Assembly (NCBI GenBank): GCA_030066045.1
Contig: JASJCJ010000087.1
Location: 1 to 32,874, forward strand
Length of the DNA: 32,874 nucleotides
Source of the DNA: Calothrix sp. MO_167.B12
Lineage (GTDB): Bacteria; Cyanobacteriota; Cyanobacteriia; Cyanobacteriales; Nostocaceae
Direction of reading: 5' to 3'
Positions 17,141 through 25,049 of the stretch are shown here, one piece after another (positions within the stretch are counted from its first letter, which is position 1; each line of letters opens with the position of its first letter). Made by a program: the position numbers and the translations under genes. The notes under the pieces were generated by a model. That model had not been told where the DNA came from. It ran no database searches and was given only the letters and a program-made list of their open reading frames with translations.

Positions 17141-18649
17141 ATGAACTGCGAATCTCAACAACAAAGGGTAATTCAAGCATTTACTAATTTTTTAACTACT
17201 CCTTTAGACACCCGACTACAACAACATCTCCACACCAAAGCTACTGATAATGCTGTGGCATTATTTCACCATGTGGCTGCTACCGTACCTGCTTACCAAG
17301 CTTTTCTAGAAGAACATCATATCAATGCCGAATCTATCAGTAGCTTTGAGGACTTTCAGAAATTACCACCAATAACTAAACAAAATTATCTGCAACAGCA
17401 TCCCCTAGCTAGTTTGTGCCGTTACGGACAATTAGAAAAATGTGACATGGTAGCAGTCTCCTCCGGTTCCACGGGAAAACCCACATTTTGGCCCCGTTTT
17501 TTCACCGATGAGTTGCAAATAGCCACCCGCTTTGAACAGATTTTTTATGACAGCTTTGCTGTTGATACCAGACGCACCTTGGCTGTAGTTTGTTTCACCT
17601 TGGGAACCTGGGTAGGGGGGATGTACACTGCTAATTGCTGTCGCTATCTTGCTAGTAAGGGTTATCCTATTACTTTAATTACCCCAGGTAATAATAAAAC
17701 AGAAATTCTCCGGGTAGTAGAAGAATTAGGTACTAATTTTGACCAAGTTGTATTGTTAGGATATCCGCCATTTCTCAAAAATGTCATTGATACTGGTATT
17801 GCTAATGGCGTGCAATGGCAGCAATACCACGTAAAATTAGTCATGGCGGGGGAAGTATTTAGTGAAGAGTGGCGCAGTTTAGTTGCAGAAAGGTTAGGCT
17901 CCCAAAATCCCTGCTATGACTTTGCATCTCTGTACGGAACAGCAGACGCAGGGGTACTGGGGAATGAAACGCCATTGAGTATCTGCATTCGTCGTTTCTT
18001 CGCGGAACATCCAGATGCAGCCAAAGCATTGTTTGGAGAATCCCGTTTACCTACCCTAGTACAATATGACCCAATTAGCCGCTTTGTTGAAGTCCAAGAT
18101 GGTTCTTTGTTATTTTCTGGAGATAGTGGTATTCCCCTAATTCGCTACAACATTTTAGATACTGGGGGGATTATTGATTATGATGCCATGCTCCAGTTTT
18201 TGGCTGAGTGGGGATTTGATCCTGTAGCAGAATTACAAGCTGAAAATGGGAGAGGGATTCGTCCTTTTCCTTTCGTTTATGTATTTGGACGTTCTAACTT
18301 TACCGTTTCTTATTTTGGCGCGAATATCTATCCCGAAAATGTGACGGTGGGATTAGAACAATCGGGAATTAAAGATTGGGTGACGGGTAAATTTGTCATG
18401 CAAGTGAAGGAAGATGCAGATAAGAATCGGTTTTTATCTGTGGTGGTGGAATTAGCTCCAGGGGTGGAAAGTAGTGAGGAGAAAAGGGGAAGTATTGCAA
18501 GTTCTATTTTGAGTCAATTGAAACGGTTAAATAGTGAGTTTGCTAATTATGTTCCTATAGAATATCAAACGCCGTATGTGGAGTTACGAGGGATGGGTGA
18601 TGCAGAGTATTTTCCGGTGGGGGTGAAGCATCGGTATACGAGGAAGTGA
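17141..18649 (+). CDS. PaaK-like adenylate-forming enzyme (AMP-binding superfamily)
   Basis: A 502-residue enzyme of the phenylacetate-CoA ligase / coenzyme F390 synthetase branch. The ATP-phosphate loop is SSGSTGKP (107-114). YGTADAG is the A5-like motif, and GDSGIPLIRYNILDTGG matches the A7/A8 region. GRSNFTVSYFGANIYPENV looks like the start of the mobile C-terminal domain. It should activate a carboxylate as an acyl-AMP and may pass it to CoA or another acceptor. No carrier protein, thioesterase or phenylacetate pathway gene is near, so it stands alone and its acid is unknown. The ATG at 17141 is preceded by AT-rich DNA without a clear ribosome binding site. Confidence 0.85.
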   Translation: MNCESQQQRVIQAFTNFLTTPLDTRLQQHLHTKATDNAVALFHHVAATVPAYQAFLEEHHINAESISSFEDFQKLPPITKQNYLQQHPLASLCRYGQLEKCDMVAVSSGSTGKPTFWPRFFTDELQIATRFEQIFYDSFAVDTRRTLAVVCFTLGTWVGGMYTANCCRYLASKGYPITLITPGNNKTEILRVVEELGTNFDQVVLLGYPPFLKNVIDTGIANGVQWQQYHVKLVMAGEVFSEEWRSLVAERLGSQNPCYDFASLYGTADAGVLGNETPLSICIRRFFAEHPDAAKALFGESRLPTLVQYDPISRFVEVQDGSLLFSGDSGIPLIRYNILDTGGIIDYDAMLQFLAEWGFDPVAELQAENGRGIRPFPFVYVFGRSNFTVSYFGANIYPENVTVGLEQSGIKDWVTGKFVMQVKEDADKNRFLSVVVELAPGVESSEEKRGSIASSILSQLKRLNSEFANYVPIEYQTPYVELRGMGDAEYFPVGVKHRYTRK

Positions 18650-18674
18650 GGGGAGTAAGTAATTTTGTAGGGTG

Positions 18675-18812
18675 CGTTATAACTAACAACTTGCACCAAC
18701 TCTGATAACAGGAGGCGGAGCCTCCAAAACCTAGTTACCAGTCTGAGCCTGGTAACTAGAATATAGAGCCGATGGCTCTGATTGAGAATGGTGCAACTTA
18801 TCAGTTATAACG
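18675..18812. repeat. Cloverleaf-like inverted-repeat element with three internal hairpins
   Basis: The outer arms are 18675-18698 and 18789-18812 (24 bp each, 21 of 24 complementary). Between them are three perfect hairpins: GGAGGC/GCCTCC (18711-18725), CTAGTTACCAG/CTGGTAACTAG (18731-18759) and AGAGCC/GGCTCT (18765-18779). There is no ORF. It is just after the PaaK-like gene, with GTAGGGTG at its left edge. It could be a MITE-like element or a transcribed structured RNA; the arms and stems are certain from the sequence, the function is not. Confidence 0.85.
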
Positions 18813-18948
18813 AAGTTTAATGCACAGAATTATGGTAAATTACTGTCTATGTGCTTGACTAGACAACACTTTTACAATAGAAAAGTTATTAAAGTGTGAT
18901 TGCTAGCTGTGACATTTAGATAAGGCAATATTGAAGTAGTAAATAAAA

Positions 18949-19515
18949 ATGTTTCCACATGAATGGGAGTACTTCCTTGCTTTGGAGGAAGATTTAGAAA
19001 AATGCACAAGATTTGTTGAGTTTTCCACTCATAACTATAAGACCTATTCAATTGAATTCGCTCGAATTTTACTTGCTAGCTCTTCAGAATTTGATGTTGT
19101 AGTCAAACAAATATGCAAACTAATTAATCCATCTAAAAATCCTAGTAATATCAGAGATTATCAAGAATGTATTATAAATAAATATCCGCAATTTGCTGAT
19201 ATTGAAATCAAGATTCCAAGATATAATTTGTTATTTCAACCCTGGCTTGATTGGCATACTCCTAAAACAAGTCCAAAATGGTGGAAGGCATACAATAATG
19301 TTAAGCATGAAAGAAATAATCACTTTACTGATGCAAATCTTAAAAACACCCTTTTCTCTGTTGCAGGTTTAATGTGTGGACTTTTATATCTCTTTCAATT
19401 ACAAAATGGGGGTACACCACCAAACCTTGCTCGAAGTCCACAACTTTTTCAGCCAAAATGGAATGATTCAGACTGGTTGCAAGCATCCATCAGTTGGTCA
19501 TATAATCTGCCTTAA
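18949..19515 (+). CDS. Hypothetical, probably all-helical protein
   Basis: A 188-residue protein that I cannot assign. It is rich in predicted helices and AT-rich in codon use compared with its neighbours (many AAT, ATA, AAA). A Trp/Tyr-rich central part (WWKAYNNVKHERNNHF, 111-126) is followed by a hydrophobic helix (VAGLMCGLLYLFQL, 138-151). The conserved-looking KHERNNHF is reminiscent of HEPN-type proteins, but the spacing is R-x2-H, not the usual R-x4-6-H. It sits between the cloverleaf element and the duplicated REP region, so it may be accessory cargo. Confidence 0.6.
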   Translation: MFPHEWEYFLALEEDLEKCTRFVEFSTHNYKTYSIEFARILLASSSEFDVVVKQICKLINPSKNPSNIRDYQECIINKYPQFADIEIKIPRYNLLFQPWLDWHTPKTSPKWWKAYNNVKHERNNHFTDANLKNTLFSVAGLMCGLLYLFQLQNGGTPPNLARSPQLFQPKWNDSDWLQASISWSYNLP

Positions 19516-19516
19516 T

Positions 19517-19850
19517 TGCGATCGCAATCTTTTGTAGGTTGGGTTGAGGCTTTGCGAAACCCTACATTACCGACAATTTGTCGGGTTTCCTAACGTCAAT
19601 CTAACCTACAGTAAAAATATTGAAATATAATTGTAGTTGCTAGTATTAAATTGATATTTATTATCCCATGAAATACCGGATGAAAAAGTGCGATCGCAAT
19701 CTTTTGTAGGTTGGGTTGAGGCTTTGCGAAACCCTACATTATCCGGAATTTTTTGGGTTTCCTAACGTCAACCTAACCTACAGTAAAAATATTGAAATAT
19801 AATTGTATTTGCTAATATTAAATTTATATTTATTATCCCATGAAATACCG
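19517..19850. repeat. 162 bp direct repeat carrying a REP-like palindrome and the transposase start
   Basis: Copies 19517-19678 and 19689-19850 are about 90% identical, offset by 172 bp. Each starts with a HIP1 site and holds a palindrome opening GTAGGTTGGGTTGA and closing TCAAyCTAACCTAC. An AT-rich stretch follows, then ATGAAATACCG, the first codons of the transposase. In copy 1 that start leads to only 13 codons before a TAG at 19707; in copy 2 it leads to the full gene. The small inner hairpin CCGACA/TGTCGG (19570-19584) is present only in copy 1. Confidence 0.9.
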
Positions 19851-20376
19851 CAGGACAAAGGTAGAAGGCGGTACATTCTTTTTTACCCTAGTCACTCACA
19901 ACCGTCGCCAATTCTTGTGTGATGAAGAAAATATCTTGTTACTGCGAAATATATTTATAAAAGTGATGCAACAACACCCCTTTACTGTTGATGCAATAGT
20001 CATCTTACCTGACCATTTACATTGTATTTGGACATTACCACCTGATGACAATAACTTTTCCACTCGTTGGCGGTTAATAAAAAGTAATTTTACCCGGCAT
20101 TGTCATCCAAGGTATAAAGAACAAATATCTACATCCCGACAGAATAAAAAAGAACAAGCAATTTGGCAACGTCGCTTTTGGGAACATCAAATTCGTAATC
20201 AATCAGATTTTGCCTCCCACGTTGATTATATTCATTACAATCCTGTAAAACATGGATATGTAAAAGCACCAAAAGATTGGCAGTATTGCAGTTTTCATCG
20301 CTATGTGAACCAAGGGATTTACGATTTTGATTGGGGTGCAGAGGTAGAATTAAAGGATGATATTGGTAGTGAATAG
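19840..20376 (+). CDS. REP-associated tyrosine transposase (RAYT, Y1/HUH family)
   Basis: A 178-residue HUH nuclease of the TnpA_REP type. These enzymes cut single-stranded REP hairpins and are thought to spread them through genomes. The HUH motif is His59-Leu-His61 in LPDHLHCIWTLP. The probable catalytic tyrosine is Tyr130 in DYIHYNPVKHGYV. The length is normal and the ORF looks intact. REP-like palindromes lie on both sides, and its start codon is inside the second copy of the 162 bp repeat. Unlike IS200 transposases, these genes usually occur once and without an accessory tnpB, as here. Confidence 0.9.
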   Translation: MKYRRTKVEGGTFFFTLVTHNRRQFLCDEENILLLRNIFIKVMQQHPFTVDAIVILPDHLHCIWTLPPDDNNFSTRWRLIKSNFTRHCHPRYKEQISTSRQNKKEQAIWQRRFWEHQIRNQSDFASHVDYIHYNPVKHGYVKAPKDWQYCSFHRYVNQGIYDFDWGAEVELKDDIGSE

Positions 20377-20385
20377 GTAGTTTGT

Positions 20386-20411
20386 GTTGGGTTTCCTTGC
20401 GTCAACCCAAC
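20386..20411. repeat. REP-like palindrome downstream of the transposase
   Basis: GTTGGG (20386-20391) pairs with CCCAAC (20406-20411) around TTTCCTTGCGTCAA. The same GGGTTTCC-TnaCGTCAA core appears in the upstream repeat copies and at 20800-20825, so these are likely substrates of the neighbouring transposase. Confidence 0.75.
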
Positions 20412-20758
20412 CTACCGGAAATTGGTTATTACCAGAATCGGATTGAGGTATATATTTTTATCCAGAAAATAGCCGTAGAGCAGTTCATTGACAAAAGTTT
20501 CCTCGGTTTGCCCCTCAACGAAAACAGGGCATCAGGACTTCCCTGACGGCTAACAAAAACTTGTAGGTTCTGCTCAAGTAACTGCTGAACCATACGACAA
20601 AAGCCAATAAAATTGGATTTTCCCGCTCCATTAGCACCAATCAAAACATTAAGTTTGGAGAGTTCAAGGTCACACTTGGCAATTGACTTGAAACCTTTTA
20701 AAACTATTCTCGACAGTTGTTTATCACCTATATTCCCCGTCATCGAACAGTCTCCCAA
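20412..20758 (-). pseudogene. Deletion fusion: N-terminus of an AAA ATPase joined to the start of a DUF4276-like protein
   Basis: From 20758 the frame encodes the start of a RecF/SMC-like AAA ATPase: RIVLKGFKSI, then Walker A GANGAGKS (41-48), ending with GSPDAL (73-78), where intact proteins run on for hundreds of residues. At about 20520-20530 the frame that looks coding switches by one base and reads VFVEGQTEETFVNELLY, which I recognise as the first strand and glutamate motif of DUF4276 (TOPRIM-like) proteins. It stays open to a TAG at 20412, inside the REP palindrome. AAA ATPases are often encoded next to DUF4276 genes. The simplest reading is one internal deletion that removed most of both genes, with the REP trimming the end. 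Confidence 0.7.
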
Positions 20759-20799
20759 TATCCAGGCTTGTTATCTGCTGGCTTCTTTTATTTTTGGTT

Positions 20800-20825
20800 G
20801 TTGGGTTTCCTTACGTCAACCCAAC
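20800..20825. repeat. REP-like palindrome upstream of the ATPase remnant
   Basis: GTTGGG (20800-20805) and CCCAAC (20820-20825) enclose TTTCCTTACGTCAA, almost identical to 20386-20411. With that copy it brackets the ATPase/DUF4276 scar. Confidence 0.7.
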
Positions 20826-20949
20826 CTATATTCACATCTTGCATCACAAGATTATTGATCAAGTCAAAGCCTGAAACCCTTATTTTATCCTAGGGTGAGC
20901 ATTCCTAGCCTTGTCAAGGTGGGTATAAGCATTCTAAAAGTGAATGGTA

Positions 20950-21068
20950 CTCTCGTAAAAACCTTGTCAAATCTATCTTTCCAGGTTCTCATTACAAGGT
21001 TCTACCTTGTAATGAATTTTGAGGAGGCTCTGCCTCCTGTTAAGTCTGGAGGCAGAGCCTAGAAACGA
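20950..21068. repeat. Second multi-hairpin element, related in design to 18675-18812
   Basis: A short outer pair CTCGT (near 20952) and ACGAG (near 21064) encloses three hairpins. TCATTACAAGG (20989-20999) pairs with CCTTGTAATGA (21005-21015), AGGAGGC (21022-21028) with GCCTCCT (21032-21038), and AGGC (21050-21053) with GCCT (21057-21060). The GGAGGC-type hairpin is shared with the 18675 element. No ORF is present. 20859-21360 otherwise holds only a run of GCAAAGGAC-type words (21285-21312). Confidence 0.7.
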
Positions 21069-21360
21069 GGGTCAGCTACCCCAACGGGATATCCAACAAA
21101 GGGCACGGCGTGGGTTGTGATTATTCTATAACCCGAGAGATTTTGGGTGCCGTGCCAATACCGGATAATTTGTTTTTTGGCAAGAGACTAAAAGAAGTTG
21201 AAGAAGATTATCAGAGAGAAACAAAAAATAGAAATGGAGTAAAGGAATGATATCAAATCCGATAGCATCTGAATGATAAAAAACCGCAAAGACGCAAAGG
21301 ACGCAAAGGAAGAGGAAGAGAGAGAGTAACTGAAATAATTCCGATACAAACGGAAACGAT

Positions 21361-21501
21361 ATGAGTAATAAAAACAATGTTTTCACAAGTAGCGGAAATG
21401 TGTTTGCTGATTTAGGATTGGCTAACTCTGAAGATAGTTTAATTAAAGCAAGGCTTGCACGTAAAATTAGTGAAATTATTGCTGCAAGACGTAATTCTAA
21501 A
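21361..21501 (+). pseudogene. Truncated XRE/HigA-type antitoxin gene
   Basis: The first 47 codons match the N-terminus of HTH_37-like XRE antitoxins: VFTSSGNVFADLGLANSED, then KARLARKISEIIAARR. Intact relatives continue into a helix-turn-helix (LTQ-x-A-A-x-x-LG). Here the reading is cut at about 21491-21510 by AATTCTAAATTCTACATTC, the complement of the AATTTAGAAT repeat family, and the frame runs into the tRNA gene. No toxin gene remains upstream. Confidence 0.65.
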
Positions 21502-21517
21502 TTCTACATTCTTTTAA

Positions 21518-21589
21518 AGCGGGTGATGGGACTCGAACCCACGACGTTCACCTTGGGAAAGTGACATTCTACCACTGAATTACACCCGC
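21518..21589 (-). tRNA. tRNA-Gly (anticodon CCC)
   Basis: A full cloverleaf on the minus strand. The acceptor stem is GCGGGTG/CACCCGC. The D arm is ATTC-AGTGGTA-GAAT. The anticodon stem TCACT/GGTGA has loop TTCCCAA, giving anticodon CCC, which reads GGG. The variable loop is ACGTC, and the T arm GTGGG-TTCGAGT-CCCAT. The discriminator base is T and CCA is not encoded. Its 3' end faces the truncated antitoxin and the accessory stretch, the usual orientation for an integrase attachment site, though no direct repeat of the tRNA end was found in the window. Confidence 0.95.
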
Positions 21590-21630
21590 AAATGGTTGTA
21601 AACCTCACTTTGGTTACAACCATTATATCG

Positions 21631-24600
21631 CTATTTTTTGACTGAATAGTTAGGTGGTTCTTCACTCTTTGATGGCAGAGCAATTACCTCATATTGCTCA
21701 TCTAGCTTGCGGTATGGTTTCTTGCCAAAGCCATGTTTTATCAACTTGAAAATCCATTTTTGGAAGTTATCAATATAGGTAAACAGTACGGGAACTACCA
21801 CCAAGGTAAGCAGGGTGGAAGTTGTAAAACCACCGATAATACCAATCCCCATCGGTTGTCGGACTTCCGAACCCGCACCCAATCCCAAGGCTAGGGGAAA
21901 TGTCCCGGCAATGGTGGAAAGGGAAGTCATTAAAATAGGACGTAGTCGAGAGACTCCAGCTTCTATTAATGCTTGGCGTTGGGATTTACCTTTTTCTAAG
22001 CCAATAATTGTGTAATCTACCAACAGAATTGAGTTTTTGGTAACAATCCCCAACAACAGCACAACACCAATAATTGCGTATAATCCCAGGGCTTTTTGGG
22101 TAAGCATTAATGCTGACAGGGTACCGCCCAAACAAAAGGGTAATGCTGCCATAATTGTGATTGGATGCAAGAAGTTGTTATATAGCAAAACCAAAATCAC
22201 ATAGATAAACATCAACGCTGTTCCCAGTGCGCTACCAAAGCGACTGAAAATATCCGCCATAATCTTGGCATCACCGGAGTTTTGTTGGGTGACTCCTGGG
22301 GGTAAGTTTTGCATTGCTGGTAGTTGCTGCACTTTTTCTAAGCCTTCTCCTAGGGAAATACCTTTTAAGTTGGCTTCTACAGAAACTAAACGGGCACGAT
22401 CAAAACGGTCTATTGTTGCAGGACCGCTGCCAAAACGGATATCTGCAACTGCCATGAGGGGAACTAAACCACCATTTTGACTAGGTACTTGCAGATTTTT
22501 GATGTTGTTAATATCTTCTCGTGCTTTGGGGTCAATTTGCACCCGTATGGGAATTTGTCGGTCTGGTAAGTTATATTTGGCCAGATTTGCCTCATTATCA
22601 CCAATGGTAGCAAGGGATGCGGTACGAGCGATCGCTTCTACTGTTACACCCAAATCACCGGCGCGTTGGGGATCGGGCACTACCAATATCTCTGGTTTGA
22701 CTAAACTGGCGCTGGAAGAGACTTCCACTAAACCAGGTACTCCCCGCATCTGTTTTTCTAAATCCGTGGCTGTTTTGTTTAATGCTTGGGGATTTTCGCT
22801 GCGTAGGAGAATGCTTAAACCCTTACTACCACTTACAGAACCCAAGTTTTCAAAACTAATTTTAGCGCCAGGTATATCTGCAAATTTGGGACGGATTTGA
22901 TCCTCAAACTCGATTTGGGAAATGCTTCTGCCCTCTTCTTTGGATTTGATATTAATGGTTAAAGTTGCAGAATTTATCTCTTCTGAAGCAAATACATTTT
23001 CCACTACCGGATCTTCTAAAAAGATATTGGTTACTTGGGTAACTACCTTGTTGGTATCTTTTAATGTGGAACCAGGAGCAAGTTCTATATTGACTGTGGA
23101 AATACCGACATCACCACCATCAACTAAACCCTTAGGAATCATGGGAACTAGCATTAAACTGGCAATGAAAAATGCTAAGGCAATACCTATGGTGGTTAAC
23201 CTGTGGCGCAATGCCCATTGTAGAAGAGATTTGTAAGGTTGGAAGCGACGGGAAGAGGAGTGGGGGAGTGGGGGAGTGGGAGAGTGGGGGAGTGGGGGAG
23301 TGGGGGAATGAGGAAACTTCTCTTGTCTCCCGCTCCTCTTGTCCTCTTGTCCCTTTTTCTTCTTTGTCTCTGATTTATGCTTGAGTAGATAGGCTCCCAT
23401 CATGGGTGTAACCATCCGTGCCACTAGGGTAGAGAAGACTGTGGCGGCGGAAACTGTGACGGCGAAGGGTTGGAAAAATTGACCGGGAACACCACCTAAA
23501 AAGGCAACTGGTAAAAATACAGCAATGATTGTTGCTGATGTGGCAATTACTGCCAGTCCCATTTCTGCGGAAGAATCAAAGGCAGCTTGGCGGGGAGTTT
23601 TACCCATGCCTAAGTGCCGTTCCATATTTTCAATTTCTACTACCGCATCATCCACTAAGTTACCCACAGCTAACCCCAATCCCAACAGGGTCATATTATT
23701 TAGGGTGTAACCAAAGGCATATTGGACGGCAAAGGTAGGAATAATTGATAGGGGTAAGGTAACGGCTGTAATTAATGTTGCTCGCCAGTCTCTTAAAAAG
23801 AGTAGAATTACTACCACCGCCAAAACAGAAGCCACCAATAATTCATTCATGGTGCTTTCATAGGATTGGCGGACAAAAGTTGCCCTAGTAAAAATTAATT
23901 CTAGTTTGACATCAGCAGGTAGGGTTTTTTCTAATTCGGCAACTGCCGCATTAATTCCCTCCTCCACTTTTACCATTACGCTACCAGTACTGCGTAACAC
24001 CTCAAAACCCACCACGGGTTTGTTGTCTAATCGGGCACTTTGGCGGACATCTGCAAAGCTATCTTCTACAGTTCCCAAGCTGGACAGGGGTACAGAACCG
24101 CCCCCAGGAAGGAGAATTTCATAGGTTTTGAGAACATTCACACTGGGAGCATTACCCAAAGTTCTGATGGTTTGTTCCTTACCTCCAACCTCAGCTCTAC
24201 CCCCAGGAAGGTTAATATTTAACGCCCGAATTTGGTTGTTGACTTGGGTGGCGGTAATACCTAAAGACTCTAAACGTTTTGGGTCAAGATTAATACGAAT
24301 TTCCCGGTCAACACCACCCACACGCTTAATTTGTGCTACACCCTCCACAGATAATAGGGCACGGCTAATGTTTTGGTCTACCAGGTTACTTAATTCCTCA
24401 ACCGATCGCTCATCGGAACTCACCACATAGGACATAATCGAACCACCAGCGAATTCTAAACGCTGTACTATGGGGTCATTAATATCCTGGGGTAAGCTTT
24501 GGCGAATTTGAGCGATCGCATTGCGAACATCATTGGTGGCGCGATCACTATTTGTACCTAAGACAAAGTTGATGGTAGTATTAGACACACCATCCCTGAC

Positions 24601-24855
24601 AGTGGAGCGTAATTCGTCAATATTCCCTAAACCAGCCACCGCGTCTTCTATTTTTTTGGTGACTTGGTTTTCCAATTCTGCTGGACCCGCACCCGATTGG
24701 GTTACTGTCACTTGCACCGTGGGAACATCAATATTGGGGTTGGTATCAATTCCCAAGGAATTGAAGGAGAACCAACCAAATACAGTGAAAACTAAAAATA
24801 AAACGATGGTGGGAATCGGTTTTTTGATTGACCACGCAGAGATATTAAAAGACAT
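21631..24855 (-). CDS. RND-family efflux pump inner-membrane subunit (AcrB/HAE1-like)
   Basis: A 1074-residue proton-driven exporter. The N-terminus (FNISAWSIKKPIPTIVLFLV) is the usual TM1. GLGLAVGNLVDDAVVEIEN (392-410) is the TM4 relay with Asp402 and Asp403. The two periplasmic porter regions and the 12-helix layout fit the family. Between TM6 and TM7 residues 491-537 are an odd low-complexity cytoplasmic segment, KKKKG followed by PHSPTPPLP repeats, encoded by octamer repeats. The fusion-protein gene lies immediately upstream on the same strand, 194 bp away. The outer-membrane TolC partner is not in the window. The substrate is unknown. Confidence 0.93.
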   Translation of the reverse strand: MSFNISAWSIKKPIPTIVLFLVFTVFGWFSFNSLGIDTNPNIDVPTVQVTVTQSGAGPAELENQVTKKIEDAVAGLGNIDELRSTVRDGVSNTTINFVLGTNSDRATNDVRNAIAQIRQSLPQDINDPIVQRLEFAGGSIMSYVVSSDERSVEELSNLVDQNISRALLSVEGVAQIKRVGGVDREIRINLDPKRLESLGITATQVNNQIRALNINLPGGRAEVGGKEQTIRTLGNAPSVNVLKTYEILLPGGGSVPLSSLGTVEDSFADVRQSARLDNKPVVGFEVLRSTGSVMVKVEEGINAAVAELEKTLPADVKLELIFTRATFVRQSYESTMNELLVASVLAVVVILLFLRDWRATLITAVTLPLSIIPTFAVQYAFGYTLNNMTLLGLGLAVGNLVDDAVVEIENMERHLGMGKTPRQAAFDSSAEMGLAVIATSATIIAVFLPVAFLGGVPGQFFQPFAVTVSAATVFSTLVARMVTPMMGAYLLKHKSETKKKKGQEDKRSGRQEKFPHSPTPPLPHSPTPPLPHSSSRRFQPYKSLLQWALRHRLTTIGIALAFFIASLMLVPMIPKGLVDGGDVGISTVNIELAPGSTLKDTNKVVTQVTNIFLEDPVVENVFASEEINSATLTINIKSKEEGRSISQIEFEDQIRPKFADIPGAKISFENLGSVSGSKGLSILLRSENPQALNKTATDLEKQMRGVPGLVEVSSSASLVKPEILVVPDPQRAGDLGVTVEAIARTASLATIGDNEANLAKYNLPDRQIPIRVQIDPKAREDINNIKNLQVPSQNGGLVPLMAVADIRFGSGPATIDRFDRARLVSVEANLKGISLGEGLEKVQQLPAMQNLPPGVTQQNSGDAKIMADIFSRFGSALGTALMFIYVILVLLYNNFLHPITIMAALPFCLGGTLSALMLTQKALGLYAIIGVVLLLGIVTKNSILLVDYTIIGLEKGKSQRQALIEAGVSRLRPILMTSLSTIAGTFPLALGLGAGSEVRQPMGIGIIGGFTTSTLLTLVVVPVLFTYIDNFQKWIFKLIKHGFGKKPYRKLDEQYEVIALPSKSEEPPNYSVKK
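23256..23313. repeat. Octamer array GGAGTGGG inside the RND gene
   Basis: About seven near-identical 8 bp units lie within the coding region and translate on the minus strand as PLPHSPTP repeats (residues about 514-533). Three units make 24 bp, so the peptide repeats every eight residues. The neighbouring 23316-23365 has GACAAGAG/CTCTTGTC repeats, encoding the charged GQEDKRSGRQE part. Confidence 0.85.
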
Positions 24856-24883
24856 GGAAATATATTATTAGTGAGGAGTTGGT

Positions 24884-25044
24884 AGTTGTTAGTTGTTAGT
24901 TGATGGTTGTTGGTTGTTAGTTGTTAGTTGACGGTTGACGGTTGACGAGATGATGGGATGATGAGGTGATGAGGTGATGGGATGATGGAGGGAAGAATTA
25001 AAGAATTCTAACTCCGAACTCCGAACTCCGAACTCCGAACTCCC
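24884..25044. repeat. Composite heptamer/octamer repeat, copy A
   Basis: In order: GTTAGTT/GTTGACG heptamers (24884-24946), GATGAGGT octamers (24947-24987), a short non-repetitive AAGAATTAAAGAATTC core, and CCGAACT octamers (25010-25044). It fills the 194 bp spacer between the fusion-protein and RND genes. 24974-25019 is the exact reverse complement of 26684-26729. Confidence 0.9.
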
Positions 25045-25049
25045 CAAAT

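Noticed and set aside
21126-21386. 86-codon hydrophobic minus-strand frame
   Set aside because: Its Leu/Phe-rich sequence comes from AG-rich repeats read in antisense and it overlaps the antitoxin remnant.
21502-21564. C-terminal part of the antitoxin frame (RVMGLEPTTFTLGK)
   Set aside because: This is the tRNA-Gly gene read as protein.
21518-21589. tRNA-Gly read as anticodon TCC
   Set aside because: With a 7-nt loop TTCCCAA and U at position 33, positions 34-36 are CCC.
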